Origin: Siphonodentalium dalli
Lineage: Eukaryota; Mollusca; Scaphopoda; Gadilida; Siphonodentaliidae
Length of the DNA stretch: 64,000 nucleotides
NCBI GenBank assembly: GCA_032622095.1
Contig: CP136063.1
Span: 32,056,987-32,120,986 of the forward strand
Direction of reading: 5' to 3'
A model generated the notes under the pieces. It did no database searches. It was given only the letters and a program-made list of their open reading frames with translations, and had not been told where the DNA came from. How positions within the stretch are numbered: position 1 is the first letter of the stretch; each line of letters starts with the position of its first letter. Shown piece by piece: positions 1 to 16,700 of the stretch. A program made the translations under genes and the position numbers.

Positions 1-1929
1 ATAATGACAATGAATGCGGCTTCCAGTCATGTGGTTATTTTTAATGAATCTCCCACACTAGTAGTAAAATAATGACAATGTATGCGGCTTCCAGCCATGT
101 GGTTATTTATAATGAATCTCACATACTAGTAGTAAAGTAATGACAATGAATACGGCTTTTAGCCATGTGGTTATTTATAATGAATCTCCCATACAACGAA
201 TGCGGCTTCCAGTCATGCGGATATTTATAATGAATCTCCCATACTAGTAGTAAAATAATGACAATGTATGTGGCTTCCAGCCATGTGGTTATTTATAATG
301 AATCTCCAATACTAGTAGTAAAATAATGACAATGAATGCGGCTTCCAGCCATGTGGTTATTTATAATGAATTTCCATACTAGTTGTAAAATAATGACTAT
401 GTATGCGGCTTCCAGCCATGTGGTTATTTATAATGAATCTCCCATACTAGTAGTAAAATAATGACAATGTATGTGGCTTCCAGTCATGTGGTTATTTATA
501 ATGAATCTCCCATACTAGTAGTAAAATAATGACAATGTATGTGGCTTCCAGTCATGTGGTTATTTATAATGAATCTCCCATTATAGTAGTAAAATAATGA
601 CAATGTATGCGGCTTCCAGCCATGTGATTATTTATAATGAATCTCCCATACTCGTAAAATAATGACAATGTACGCGGCTTCCAGCCATGTGGTTATTTAT
701 AATGAATCTCCCATACTAGTAGAAAATAATGACAATGTATGCGGCTTCCAGCCATGTGGTTATTTATAATGAATCTCCCATACTAGTTGTAAAATAATGA
801 CAATGTATGCGGCTTCCAGTCATGTGGATATTTATAATGAATATCCCATACTAGTAGTAAAATAATGACAATATATGCGGCTTCCAGCCATGTGATTATT
901 TATAATGAATCTACCATACTAGTAGTAAAATAATGACAATGTACGCGGCTTCCAGCCATGTGGTTATTTATAATGAATATCCCATACTAGTAGAAAATAA
1001 TGACAATGTATGCGGCTTCCAGCTATGTGGTTATTTATAATGAATCTCCCATACTAGAAGTAAAATAATGACTATGTATGCGGCTTCCAGCCATGTGGTT
1101 ATTTATAATGAATCTCCCATACTAGTAGTAAAATAATGACAATGTATGCGGCTTCCAGTCGTGTGGTTATTTATTATGAATCTCCCATACTATTAGTAAA
1201 ATAATGACAACGTATGTGGCTTCCAGTCATGTGGTTATTTATAATGAATCTCCCATACTAGTAGTAAAATAATGACAATGTATGCGGCTTCCAGTCATGT
1301 GGTTATTTATTATGAATCTCCCATACTAGTAGTAAAATAATGACAATGTAAGCGGCTTCCAGCCATGTGGTTATTTATAATGAATCTCCCATACTATTAG
1401 TAAAATAATGACAACGTATGTGGCTTCCAGTCATGTGGTTAGTTATAATGAATCTCCCATACTAGTAGTAAAATAATGACAATGTATGCGGCTTCCAGTC
1501 ATGTTGTTATTTATAATGAATCTCCCATACTACATGTAAAATAATGACAATGTAAGCGGCTTCCAGCCATGTGGTTATTTATAATGAATCTCCCATACTA
1601 GTAGTAAAATAATGACAACGTATGTGGCTTCCAGTCATGTGGTTATTTATAATGAATCTCCCATACTAGAAGTAAAATAATGACTATGTATGCGGCTTCC
1701 AGCCATGTGGTTATTTATAATGAATCTCCCATACTATTAGTAAAATAATGACAACGTATGTGGCTTCCAGTCATGTGGTTATTTATAATGAATCTCCCAT
1801 ACTATTAGTAAAATAATGACAACGTATGTGGCTTCCAGTCATGTGGTTATTTATAATGAATCTCCCATACTAGTAGTAAAATAATGACAATGTATGCGGC
1901 TTCCAGTCATGTTGTTATTTATAATGAAT

Positions 1930-4900
1930 CTCCCATACTAGTAGTAAAATAATGACAATGTAAGCGGCTTCCAGTCATGTTGTTATTTATTATGAATCTC
2001 CCTTACTAGTAGTAAAATAATGACAATGTATGCGGCTTCCAGTCATGTGGTTATTTATTATGAATCTCCCTTACTAGTAGTAAAATAATGACAATGTAAG
2101 CGGCTTCCAGCCATGTGGTTATTTATAATGAATCTCCCATACTATTAGTAAAATAATGACAACGTATGTGGCTTCCAGTCATGTGGTTATTTATAATGAA
2201 TCTCCCATACTATTAGTAAAATAATGACAACGTATGTGGCTTCCAGTCATGTGGTTATTTATAATGAATCTCCCATACTAGTAGTAAAATAATGACAATG
2301 TATGCGGCTTCCAGTCATGTTGTTATTTATAATGAATCTCCCATACTAGTAGTAAAATAATGACAATGTATGTGGCTTCCAGTCATGTGGTTATTTATAA
2401 TGAATCTCCCATACTAGTAGTAAAATAATGACAATGTATGTGGCTTCCAGTCATGTGGTTATTTATAATGTACCTCCCATACTAGTAGTAAAATAATGAC
2501 AATGTATGTGGCTTCCAGTCATGTGGTTATTTATAATGAATCTCCCATACTAGTAGTAAAATAATGACAATGTATGCGGCTTCCAGCCAAGTGGTTATTT
2601 ATAATGTACCTCCCATACTAGTAGTAAAATAATGACAATGTATGTGGCTTCCAGTCATGTGGTTATTTATAATGAATCTCCCATACTAGTAGTAAAATAA
2701 TGACAATGTATGCGGCTTCCAGACATGTGGTTATTTATTATGAATCTCCCTTAATAGTAGTAAAATAATGACAATGTAAGCGGCTTCCAGCCATGTGGTT
2801 ATTTATAATGAATCTCCCATACTATTAGTAAAATAATGACAACGTATGTGGCTTCCAGTCATGTGGTTATTTATAATGAATCTCCCATACTAGTAGTAAA
2901 ATAATGACAATGTATGCGGCTTCCAGTCATGTTGTTATTTATAATGAATCTCCCATACTAGTAGTAAAATAATGACAATGTATGCGGCTTCCAGTCATGT
3001 GGTTATTTATTATGAATCTCCCTTACTAGTAGTAAAATAATGACAATGTAAGCGGCTTCCAGCCATGTGGTTATTTATAATGAATCTCCCATACTAGTAG
3101 TAAAATAATGACAATGTATGCGGCTTCCAGCCATGTGGTTATTTATAATGAATCTCCCATACTAGTAGTAAAATAATGACAATGTATGCGGCTTCCAGCC
3201 ATGGTTATTTATAATGAATCTCCCATACTATTAGTAAAATAATGACAATGTATGTGGCTTCCAGTCATGTGGTTATTTATAATGAATCTCCCATACTAGT
3301 AGTAAAATAATGACAATGTATGCGGCTTCCAGTCATGTTGTTATTTATAATGAATCTCCCATACTAGTAGTAAAATAATGACAATGTAAGCGGCTTCCAG
3401 TCATGTTGTTATTTATTATGAATCTCCCTTACTAGTAGTAAAATAATGACAATGTATGCGGCTTCCAGTCATGTGGTTATTTATTATGAATCTCCCTTAC
3501 TAGTAGTAAAATAATGACAATGTAAGCGGCTTCCAGCCATGTGGTTATTTATAATGAATCTCCCATACTATTAGTAAAATAATGACAACGTATGTGGCTT
3601 CCAGTCATGTGGTTATTTTGTAATGAATCTCCCATACTATTAGTAAAATAATGACAACGTATGTGGCTTCCAGTCATGTGGTTATTTATAATGAATCTCC
3701 CATACTAGTAGTAAAATAATGACAATGTATGCGGCTTCCAGTCATGTTGTTATTTATAATGAATCTCCCATACTAGTAGTAAAATAATGACAATGTATGT
3801 GACTTCCAGTCATGTGGTTATTTATAATGAATCTCCCATACTAGTAGTAAAATAATGACAATGTATGTGGCTTCCAGTCATGTGGTTATTTATAATGTAC
3901 CTCCCATACTAGTAGTAAAATAATGACAATGTATGTGGCTTCCAGTCATGTGGTTATTTATAATGAATCTCCCATACTAGTAGTAAAATAATGACAATGT
4001 ATGCGGCTTCCAGCCAAGTGGTTATTTATAATGTACCTCCCATACTAGTAGTAAAATAATGACAATGTATGTGGCTTCCAGTCATGTGGTTATTTATAAT
4101 GAATCTCCCATACTAGTAGTAAAATAATGACAATGTATGCGGCTTCCAGACATGTGGTTATTTATTATGAATCTCCCTTAATAGTAGTAAAATAATGACA
4201 ATGTAAGCGGCTTCCAGCCATGTGGTTATTTATAATGAATCTCCCATACTATTAGTAAAATAATGACAACGTATGTGGCTTCCAGTCATGTGGTTATTTA
4301 TAATGAATCTCCCATACTAGTAGTAAAATAATGACAATGTATGCGGCTTCCAGTCATGTTGTTATTTATAATGAATCTCCCATACTAGTAGTAAAATAAT
4401 GACAATGTATGCGGCTTCCAGTCATGTGGTTATTTATTATGAATCTCCCTTACTAGTAGTAAAATAATGACAATGTAAGCGGCTTCCAGCCATGTGGTTA
4501 TTTATAATGAATCTCCCATACTAGTAGTAAAATAATGACAATGTATGCGGCTTCCAGCCATGTGGTTATTTATAATGAATCTCCCATACTAGTAGTAAAA
4601 TAATGACAATGTATGCGGCTTCCAGCCATGGTTATTTATAATGAATCTCCCATACTATTAGTAAAATAATGACAATGTATGTGGCTTCCAGTCATGTGGT
4701 TATTTATAATGAATCTCCCATACTATTAGTAAAATAATGACAATGTATGTGGCTTCCAGCCATGTGGTTATTTATAATGAATCTCCCATACTAGTAGTAT
4801 AATAATGACAATGTATGTGGCTTCCAGCCATGTTGTTACTTATAATGAATCTCCCATATTAGTAGTAAAATAATGACAATGTATGTGGCTTCCAGCCATG

Positions 4901-7740
4901 TTGTTACTTATAATGAATCTCCCATACTATTAGTAAAATAATGACAATGTATGTGGCTTCCAGTCATGTGGTTATTTATAATGAATCTCCCATACTATTA
5001 GTAAAATAATGACATTGTATGTGGCTTCCAGTCATGTAGTTATTTATTATGAATCTCCCTTACTAGTAGTAAAATAATGACAATGTATGGGGCTTCCAGT
5101 CATGTGGTTATTTATTATGAATCTCCCTTACAAGTAGTAAAATAATGACAATGTAAGCGGCTTCCAGCCATGTGGTTATTTATAATGAATCTCCCATACT
5201 AGTAGTAAAATAATGACAATGTATGCGGCTTCCAGTCATGTGGTTATTTATAATGTATCTCCCGTACGAGTCGTAAAATAATGACAATGTAAGCGGCTTC
5301 CAGCCATGTGGATATTTATAATGAATCTCCCATACTATTAGTAAAATAATGACAATGTATGTGGCTTCCAGTCATGTGGTTATTTATAATGAATCTCCCA
5401 TACTATTAGTAAAATAATGACATTGTATGTGGCTTCCAGTCATGTAGTTATTTATTATGAATCTCCCTTACTAGTAGTAAAATAATGACAATGTATGGGG
5501 CTTCCAGTCATGCGGTTATTTATTATGAATCTCCCTTACTAGTAGTAAAATAATGACAATGTAAGCGGCTTCCAGCCATGTGGTTATTTATAATGAATCT
5601 CCCATACTAGTAGTAAAATAATGACAATATATGTGGCTTCCAGTCATGTGGTTATTTATAATGAATCTCCCATACTAGTAGTAAAATAATGACAATGTAT
5701 GCGGCTTCCAGTCATGTGGTTATTTATAATGTATCTCCCGTACGAGTCGTAAAATAATGACAATGTATGCGGCTTCCAGCCATGTGGTTATTTATAATGA
5801 ATCTGCCATACTAGTAGTAAAATAATGAAAATGTATGCGGCTTCCAGTCATGTGGTTATTTATAATGAATCTGCCATACTAGTAGTAAAATAATGACAAT
5901 GTATGCGGCTTCCAGCCATGTGGTTATTTATAATGAATCTGCCATACTAGTAGTAAAATAATGACAATATATGTGGCTTCCAGTCATGTGGTTATTTATA
6001 ATGAATCTGCCATACTAGTAGTAAAATAATGACAATGTATGCGGCTTCCAGTCATGTGGTTATTTATAATGTATCTCCCGTACGAGTCGTAAAATAATGA
6101 CAATGTAAGCGGCTTCCAGCCATGTGGTTATTTATAATGAATCTCCCATACTATTAGTAAAATAATGACAATGTATGTGGCTTCCAGTCATGTGGTTATT
6201 TATAATGAATCTCCCATACTATTAGTAAAATAATGGCAATGTATGTGGCTTCCAGCCATGTGGTTATTTATAATGAATCTCCCATACTAGTAGTATAATA
6301 ATGACAATGTATGTGGCTTCCAGCCATGTTGTTACTTATAATGAATCTCCCATATTAGTAGTAAAATAATGACAATGTATGTGGCTTCCAGCCATGTTGT
6401 TACTTATAATGAATCTCCCATACTATTAGTGAAATAATGACAATGTATGTGGCTTCCAGCCATGTGGTTATTTATAATGAATCTCCCATACTAGTAGTAA
6501 AATAATGACAATGTAAGCGGCTTCCAGTCATGTTGTTATTTATTATGAATCTCCCTTACTAGTAGTAAAATAATGACAATGTATGCGGCTTCCAGTCATG
6601 TGGTTATTTATTATGAATCTCCCTTACTAGTAGTAAAATAATGACAACGTATGTGGCTTCCAGTCATGTGGTTATTTATAATGAATCTCCCATACTATTA
6701 GTAAAATAATGACAACGTATGTGGCTTCCAGTCATGTGGTTATTTATAATGAATCTCCCATACTAGTAGTAAAATAATGACAATGTATGCGGCTTCCAGT
6801 CATGTTGTTATTTATAATGAATCTCCCATACTAGTAGTAAAATAATGACAATGTATGTGGCTTCCAGTCATGTGGTTATTTATAATGAATCTCCCATACT
6901 AGTAGTAAAATAATGACAATGTATGTGGCTTCCAGTCATGTGGTTATTTATAATGTACCTCCCATACTAGTAGTAAAATAATGACAATGTATGTGGCTTC
7001 CAGTCATGTGGTTATTTATAATGAATCTCCCATACTAGTAGTAAAATAATGACAATGTATGCGGCTTCCAGCCAAGTGGTTATTTATAATGTACCTCCCA
7101 TACTAGTAGTAAAATAATGACAATGTATGTGGCTTCCAGTCATGTGGTTATTTATAATGAATCTCCCATACTAGTAGTAAAATAATGACAATGTATGCGG
7201 CTTCCAGTCATGTGGTTATTTATTATGAATCTCCCTTAATAGTAGTAAAATAATGACAATGTAAGCGGCTTCCAGCCATGTGGTTATTTATAATGAATCT
7301 CCCATACTATTAGTAAAATAATGACAACGTACGTGGCTTCCAGTCATGTGGTTATTTATAATGAATCTCCCATACTAGTAGTAAAATAATGACAATGTAT
7401 GCGGCTTCCAGTCATGTTGTTATTTATAATGAATCTCCCATACTAGTAGTAAAATAATGACAATGTATGCGGCTTCCAGTCATGTGGTTATTTATTATGA
7501 ATCTCCCTTACTAGAAGTAAAATAATGACAATGTAAGCGGCTTCCAGCCATGTGGTTATTTATAATGAATCTCCCATACTAGTAGTAAAATAATGACAAT
7601 GTATGCGGCTTCCAGCCATGTGGTTATTTATAATGAATCTCCCATACTAGTAGTAAAATAATGACAATGTATGCGGCTTCCAGCCATGGTTATTTATAAT
7701 GAATCTCCCATACTATTAGTAAAATAATGACAATGTATGT
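1930..7740. repeat. Higher-order repeat, about 1.3-1.43 kb block in three copies
   Basis: A block of about 21 monomers recurs. The variant AGCCATGGTT occurs at 3,199, 4,626 and 7,684 (offsets 1,427 and 3,058), with the neighbouring variants in the same order. A second marker, TCATGTTGTT followed by ATTTATTATG, lies at 3,401 and again at 6,528. The region between (about 4.7-6.5 kb) has its own markers, such as CCCGTACGAGTCG at 5,261, 5,737 and 6,077, spaced by 7 and 5 monomers. Boundaries are approximate because they come from shared variant monomers, not from an alignment. Confidence 0.75.
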
Positions 7741-7799
7741 GGCTTCCAGCCATGTGGTTATTTATAATGAATCTCCCATACTAGTAGTAAAATAATGAC

Positions 7800-10700
7800 A
7801 TTGTATGTGGCTTCCAGTCATGTAGTTATTTATTATGAATCTCCCTTACTAGTAGTAAAATAATGACAATGTATGTGGCTTCCAGTCATGTGGTTATTTA
7901 TTATGAATCTCCCATACTAGTAGTAAAATAATGACAATGTAAGCTGTTTCCAGCCATGTGGTTATTTATAATGAATCTCCCATACTAGCAGTAAAATAAT
8001 GACAATGTATGTGGCTTCCAGTCATGTGGTTATTTATAATGAATCTCACATACTAGTAGTAAAATAATGACAATGTATGCGGCTTCCAGCCATGTGGTTA
8101 TTTATAATGAATCTCCCATAATAGCAGTAAAATAATGACAATGTATGTGGCTTCCAGCCATGTGGTTATTTATAATGAATCTCCCATACTAGTAGTAAAA
8201 TAATGACAATGTATTCGGCTTCCAGCCAAGTGGTTATTTATAATGAATCTCCCATACTAGCAGTAAAATAATGACAATGAATGCGGCTTCCAGCCAAGTG
8301 GTTATTTATAATGAATCTCCCATACTAGTAGTAAAATAATGACAATGTATGCGACTTCCAGCCATGGTTATTTATAATGAATCTCCCATACTAGTAGTAA
8401 AATAATGACAATGTATGCGGCTTCCAGCCATGGTTATTTATAATGAATCTCCCATACTAGTAGAAAAATAATGACAATGTATGCGGCTTCCAGCCATGGT
8501 TATTTATAATGAATCTCCCATACTAGTAGTAAAATAATGACAATGAATACGGCTTCCAGCCAAGTGGTTATTTATAATGAATCTCCCATACTAATAAAAT
8601 AACGACAATGTATGCGGCTTCCAGCCATGTGGTTATTTATAATGAATCTCCCATACTAGTAGTAAAATAATGACAATGAATACGGCTTCCAGCCAAGTGG
8701 TTATTTATAATGAATCTCCCATACTAGTAGTAAAATAATGACAATGAATGCGGCTTCCAGCCAAGTGGTTATTTATAATAAATCTCCCATACTAGTAGTA
8801 AAATAATGACAATGTATGCGACTTCCAGCCATGGTTATTTATAATGAATCTCCCATACTAGTAGTAAAATAATGACAATGTATGCGGCTTCCAGCCATGG
8901 TTATTTATAATGAATCTCGCATACTAGTAGTAAAATAATGACAATGAATGCGGCTTCCAGCCAAGTGGTTATTTATAATGAATCTCCCATACTAGTAGTA
9001 AAATAATGACAATGTATGTGGCTTCCAGTCATGTGGTTATTTATAATAAATCTCCCATACTAGTAACATAATGACAATGTATGCGGCTTCCAGCCATGTG
9101 GTTATTTATAATAAATCTCCTATACTAGTAGTAAAATAATGACAATGTATGCGACTTCCAGCCATGGTTATTTATAATGAATCTCCCATACTAGTAGTAA
9201 AATAATGACAATGTATGCGACTTCCAACCATGGTTATTTATAATGAATCTCCCATACTAGTAGTAAAATAATGACAATGTATGCGGCTTCCAGCCATGGT
9301 TATTTATAATGAATCTCCCATACTAGTAGTAAAATAATGACAATGTATGCGGCTTCCAGCCATGTGGTTATATATAATGAATCTCCCATACTAGTAGTAA
9401 AATAATGACAATGTATGCGGCTTCCAGCCATGGTTATTTATAATGAATCTCCCATACTAGTAGTAAAATAATGACAATGAATGCGGCTTCCAGCCAAGTG
9501 GTTATTTATAATGAATCTCCCATACTAGTAGTAAAATAATGACAATGTATGTGGCTTCCAGTCATGTGGTTATTTATAATGAATCTCCCATACTAGTAGT
9601 AAAATAATGACAATGTATGTGGCTTCCAGCCATGGTTATTTATAATGAATCTCCCATACTAGTAGTAAAATAATGACAATGTATGCGGCTTCCAGCCAAG
9701 TGGTTATATATAATGAATCTCCCATACTAGTAGTAAAATAATGACAATGTATGCGGCTTCCAGCCATGGTTATTTATAATGAATCTCCCATACTATTAGT
9801 AAAATAATGACAATGTATGTGGCTTCCAGTCATGTGGTTATTTATAATGAATCTCCCATACTATTAGTAAAATAATGACAATGTATGTGGCTTCCAGCCA
9901 TGTGGTTATTTATAATGAATCTCCCATACTAGTAGTATAATAATGACAATGTATGTGGCTTCCAGCCATGTTGTTACTTATAATGAATCTCCCATATTAG
10001 TAGTAAAATAATGACAATGTATGTGGCTTCCAGCCATGTTGTTACTTATAATGAATCTCCCATACTATTAGTAAAATAATGACAATGTATGTGGCTTCCA
10101 GCCATGTGGTTATTTATAATGAATCTCCCATACTAGTAGTAAAATAATGACATTGTATGTGGCTTCCAGTCATGTAGTTATTTATTATGAATCTCCCTTA
10201 CTAGTAGTAAAATAATGACAATGTATGTGGCTTCCAGTCATGTGGTTATTTATTATGAATCTCCCATACTAGTAGTAAAATAATGACAATGTAAGCGGTT
10301 TCCAGCCATGTGGTTATTTATAATGAATCTCCCATACTAGCAGTAAAATAATGACAATGTATGTGGCTTCCAGTCATGTGGTTATTTATAATGAATCTCC
10401 CATACTAGTAGTAAAATAATGACAATGTATGCGGCTTCCAGCCATGTGGTTATTTATAATGAATCTCCCATACTAGCAGTAAAATAATGACAATGTATGT
10501 GGCTTCCAGCCATGTGGTTATTTATAATGAATCTCCCATACTAGTAGTAAAATAATGACAATGTATTCGGCTTCCAGCCAAGTGGTTATTTATAATGAAT
10601 CTCCCATACTAGCAGTAAAATAATGACAATGAATGCGGCTTCCAGCCAAGTGGTTATTTATAATGAATCTCCCATACTAGTAGTAAAATAATGACAATGT

Positions 10701-13700
10701 ATGCGACTTCCAGCCATGGTTATTTATAATGAATCTCCCATACTAGTAGTAAAATAATGACAATGTATGCGGCTTCCAGCCATGGTTATTTATAATGAAT
10801 CTCCCATACTAGTAGAAAAATAATGACAATGTATGCGGCTTCCAGCCATGGTTATTTATAATGAATCTCCCATACTAGTAGTAAAATAATGACAATGAAT
10901 ACGGCTTCCAGCCAAGTGGTTATTTATAATGAATCTCCCATACTAATAAAATAACGACAATGTATGCGGCTTCCAGCCATGTGGTTATTTATAATGAATC
11001 TCCCATACTAGTAGTAAAATAATGACAATGAATACGGCTTCCAGCCAAGTGGTTATTTATAATGAATCTCCCATACTAGTAGTAAAATAATGACAATGTA
11101 TGCGACTTCCAGCCATGGTTATTTATAATGAATCTCCCATACTAGTAGTAAAATAATGACAATGTATGCGGCTTCCAGCCATGGTTATTTATAATGAATC
11201 TCGCATACTAGTAGTAAAATAATGACAATGAATGCGGCTTCCAGCCAAGTGGTTATTTATAATGAATCTCCCATACCAGTAGTAAAATAATGACAATGTA
11301 TGTGGCTTCCAGTCATGTGGTTATTTATAATAAATCTCCCATACTAGTAACATAATGACAATGTATGCGGCTTCCAGCCATGTGGTTATTTATAATAAAT
11401 CTCCTATACTAGTAGTAAAATAATGACAATGTATGCGACTTCCAGCCATGGTTATTTATAATGAATCTCCCATACTAGTAGTAAAATAATGACAATGTAT
11501 GCGACTTCCAGCCATGGTTATTTATAATGAATCTCCCATACTAGTAGTAAAATAATGACAATGTATGCGGCTTCCAGCCATGGTTATTTATAATGAATCT
11601 CCCATACTAGTAGTAAAATAATGACAATGTATGCGGCTTCCAGCCATGTGGTTATATATAATGAATCTCCCATACTAGTAGTAAAATAATGACAATGTAT
11701 GCGGCTTCCAGCCATGGTTATTTATAATGAATCTCCCATACTAGTAGTAAAATAATGACAATGAATGCGGCTTCCAGCCAAGTGGTTATTTATAATGAAT
11801 CTCCCATACTAGTAGTAAAATAATGACAATGTATGTGGCTTCCAGTCATGTGGTTATTTATAATGAATCTCCCATACTAGTAGTAAAATAATGACAATGT
11901 ATGTGGCTTCCAGCCATGGTTATTTATAATGAATCTCCCATACTAGTAGTAAAATAATGACAATGTATGCGGCTTCCAGCCAAGTGGTTATATATAATGA
12001 ATCTCCCATACTAGTAGTAAAATAATGACAATGTATGCGGCTTCCAGCCATGGTTATTTATAATGAATCTCCCATACTAGTAGTAAAATAATGACAATGA
12101 ATGCGGCTTCCAGCCAAGTGGTTATTTATAATGAATCTCCCATACTAGTAGTAAAATAATGACAATGTATGTGGCTTCCAGTCATGTGGTTATTTATAAT
12201 AAATCTCCCATACTAGTAGTAACATAATGACAATGTATGCGGCTTCCAGCCATGTGGTTATTTATAATAAATCTCCGATACTAGTAGTAAAATAATGACA
12301 ATGTATGTGGCTTCCAGTCATGTGGTTATTTATAATGAATCTCCCATACTAGTAGTAAAATAATGACAATGTATGCGGCTTCCAGTCATGTGGTTATTTA
12401 TAATGAATCTCCCATACTAGTATTAAAATAATGACAATGTAAGCGGCTTCCAGCCATGTTGTTATTTATAATGAATCTCCCATACTAGTAATAAAATAAT
12501 GACAATGTATGTGGCTTCCAGCCATGTGGTTATTTATAATGAATCTCCCATAATAGTAGTAAATAATGACAATGTAAGCGGCTTCCAGCCATGTGGTTAT
12601 TTATAATGAATCTCCCATACTAGTAGTAAAATAATGACAACGTAAGCGGCTTCCAGCCATGTGGTTATTTATAATGAATCTCCCATACTAGTAGTAAAAT
12701 AATGACAACGTAAGCGGCTTCCAGCCATGTGGTTATTTATAATGAATCTCCCATACTAGTAGTAAAATAATGACAATGTATGGGGCTTCCAGCCATGTGG
12801 TTATTTACAATGAATCTCCCATACTAGTAGTAAAATAATGACAATATAAGCGGCTTCCAGCCATGTGGTTATTTATAATGAATCTCCTACACTAGTAGTA
12901 AAATAATGAAAATGTATGCGGCTTCCAGTCATGTGGTTATTTATAATGAATCTCCCATACTAGTAGTACAATAATGACAATGTATGCGGCTTCCAGCCAT
13001 GTGGTTATTTATAATGAATCTCCTATACTAGTAGTAAAATAAAGACAATGTATGTGGCTTCCAGCCATGTGGTTATATATAATGAATCTCCCATACTAGT
13101 AGTAAAATAATGACAATGTATGCGGCTTCCAGCCATGGTTATTTATAATGAATCTCCCATACTAGTAGTAAAATAATGACAATGAATGCGGCTTCCAGCC
13201 AAGTGGTTATTTATAATGAATCTCCCATACTAGTAGTAAAATAATGACAATGTATGTGGCTTCCAGTCATGTGGTTATTTATAATAAATCTCCCATACTA
13301 GTAGTAACATAATGACAATGTATGCGGCTTCCAGCCATGTGGTTATTTATAATAAATCTCCTATACTAGTAGTAAAATAATGACAATGTATGTGGCTTCC
13401 AGTCATGTGGTTATTTATAATGAATCTCCCATACTAGTAGTAAAATAATGACAATGTATGCGGCTTCCAGTCATGTGGTTATTTATAATGAATCTCCCAT
13501 ACTAGTATTAAAATAATGACAATGTAAGCGGCTTCCAGCCATGTTGTTATTTATAATGAATCTCCCATACTAGTAATAAAATAATGACAATGTATGTGAC
13601 TTCCAGCCATGTGGTTATTTATAATGAATCTCCCATAATAGTAGTAAATAATGACAATGTAAGCGGCTTCCAGCCATGTGGTTATTTATAATGAATCTCC

Positions 13701-16700
13701 CATACTAGTAGTAAAATAATGACAACGTAAGCGGCTTCCAGCCATGTGGTTATTTATAATGAATCTCCCATACTAGTAGTAAAATAATGACAATATAAGC
13801 GGCTTCCAGCCATGTGGTTATTTATAATGAATCTCCCATACTAGTAGTAAAATAAAGACAATGTATGCGGCTTCCAGTCATGTGGTTATTTATAATGAAT
13901 CTCCCATACTAGTAGTAAAATAATGACAATGTATGCGGCTCCCAGCCATGTGGTTATTTATAATGAATCTCCCATACTAGTAGTATAATAATGACAATGT
14001 ATGTGGCTTCCAGCCATGTTGTTACTTATAATGAATCTCCCATATTAGTAGTAAAATAATGACAATGTATGTGGCTTCCAGCCATGTTGTTACTTATAAT
14101 GAATCTCCCATACTATTAGTAAAATAATGACAATGTATGTGGCTTCCAGCCATGTGGTTATTTATAATGAATCTCCCATACTAGTAGTAAAATAATGACA
14201 TTGTATGTGGCTTCCAGTCATGTAGTTATTTATTATGAATCTCCCTTACTAGTAGTAAAATAATGACAATGTATGTGGCTTCCAGTCATGTGGTTATTTA
14301 TTATGAATCTCCCATACTAGTAGTAAAATAATGACAATGTAAGCGGTTTCCAGCCATGTGGTTATTTATAATGAATCTCCCATACTAGCAGTAAAATAAT
14401 GACAATGTATGTGGCTTCCAGTCATGTGGTTATTTATAATGAATCTCCCATACTAGTAGTAAAATAATGACAATGTATGCGGCTTCCAGCCATGTGGTTA
14501 TTTATAATGAATCTCCCATACTAGCAGTAAAATAATGACAATGTATGTGGCTTCCAGCCATGTGGTTATTTATAATGAATCTCCCATACTAGTAGTAAAA
14601 TAATGACAATGTATTCGGCTTCCAGCCAAGTGGTTATTTATAATGAATCTCCCATACTAGCAGTAAAATAATGACAATGAATGCGGCTTCCAGCCAAGTG
14701 GTTATTTATAATGAATCTCCCATACTAGTAGTAAAATAATGACAATGTATGCGACTTCCAGCCATGGTTATTTATAATGAATCTCCCATACTAGTAGTAA
14801 AATAATGACAATGTATGCGGCTTCCAGCCATGGTTATTTATAATGAATCTCCCATACTAGTAGAAAAATAATGACAATGTATGCGGCTTCCAGCCATGGT
14901 TATTTATAATGAATCTCCCATACTAGTAGTAAAATAATGACAATGAATACGGCTTCCAGCCAAGTGGTTATTTATAATGAATCTCCCATACTAATAAAAT
15001 AACGACAATGTATGCGGCTTCCAGCCATGTGGTTATTTATAATGAATCTCCCATACTAGTAGTAAAATAATGACAATGAATACGGCTTCCAGCCAAGTGG
15101 TTATTTATAATGAATCTCCCATACTAGTAGTAAAATAATGACAATGAATGCGGCTTCCAGCCAAGTGGTTATTTATAATAAATCTCCCATACTAGTAGTA
15201 AAATAATGACAATGTATGCGACTTCCAGCCATGGTTATTTATAATGAATCTCCCATACTAGTAGTAAAATAATGACAATGTATGCGGCTTCCAGCCATGG
15301 TTATTTATAATGAATCTCGCATACTAGTAGTAAAATAATGACAATGAATGCGGCTTCCAGCCAAGTGGTTATTTATAATGAATCTCCCATACTAGTAGTA
15401 AAATAATGACAATGTATGTGGCTTCCAGTCATGTGGTTATTTATAATAAATCTCCCATACTAGTAGTATAATGACAATGTATGCGGCTTCCAGCCATGTG
15501 GTTATTTATAATAAATCTCCTATACTAGTAGTAAAATAATGACAATGTATGCGACTTCCAGCCATGGTTATTTATAATGAATCTCCCATACTAGTAGTAA
15601 AATAATGACAATGTATGCGACTTCCAGCCATGGTTATTTATAATGAATCTCCCATACTAGTAGTAAAATAATGACAATGTATGCGGCTTCCAGCCATGGT
15701 TATTTATAATGAATCTCCCATACTAGTAGTAAAATAATGACAATGTATGCGGCTTCCAGCCATGTGGTTATATATAATGAATCTCCCATACTAGTAGTAA
15801 AATAATGACAATGTATGCGGCTTCCAGCCATGGTTATTTATAATGAATCTCCCATACTAGTAGTAAAATAATGACAATGAATGCGGCTTCCAGCCAAGTG
15901 GTTATTTATAATGAATCTCCCATACTAGTAGTAAAATAATGACAATGTATGTGGCTTCCAGTCATGTGGTTATTTATAATGAATCTCCCATACTAGTAGT
16001 AAAATAATGACAATGTATGTGGCTTCCAGCCATGGTTATTTATAATGAATCTCCCATACTAGTAGTAAAATAATGACAATGTATGCGGCTTCCAGCCAAG
16101 TGGTTATATATAATGAATCTCCCATACTAGTAGTAAAATAATGACAATGTATGCGGCTTCCAGCCATGGTTATTTATAATGAATCTCCCATACTAGTAGT
16201 AAAATAATGACAATGAATGCGGCTTCCAGCCAAGTGGTTATTTATAATGAATCTCCCATACTAGTAGTAAAATAATGACAATGTATGTGGCTTCCAGTCA
16301 TGTGGTTATTTATAATAAATCTCCCATACTAGTAGTAACATAATGACAATGTATGCGGCTTCCAGCCATGTGGTTATTTATAATAAATCTCCGATACTAG
16401 TAGTAAAATAATGACAATGTATGTGGCTTCCAGTCATGTGGTTATTTATAATGAATCTCCCATACTAGTAGTAAAATAATGACAATGTATGCGGCTTCCA
16501 GTCATGTGGTTATTTATAATGAATCTCCCATACTAGTATTAAAATAATGACAATGTAAGCGGCTTCCAGCCATGTTGTTATTTATAATGAATCTCCCATA
16601 CTAGTAATAAAATAATGACAATGTATGTGGCTTCCAGCCATGTGGTTATTTATAATGAATCTCCCATAATAGTAGTAAATAATGACAATGTAAGCGGCTT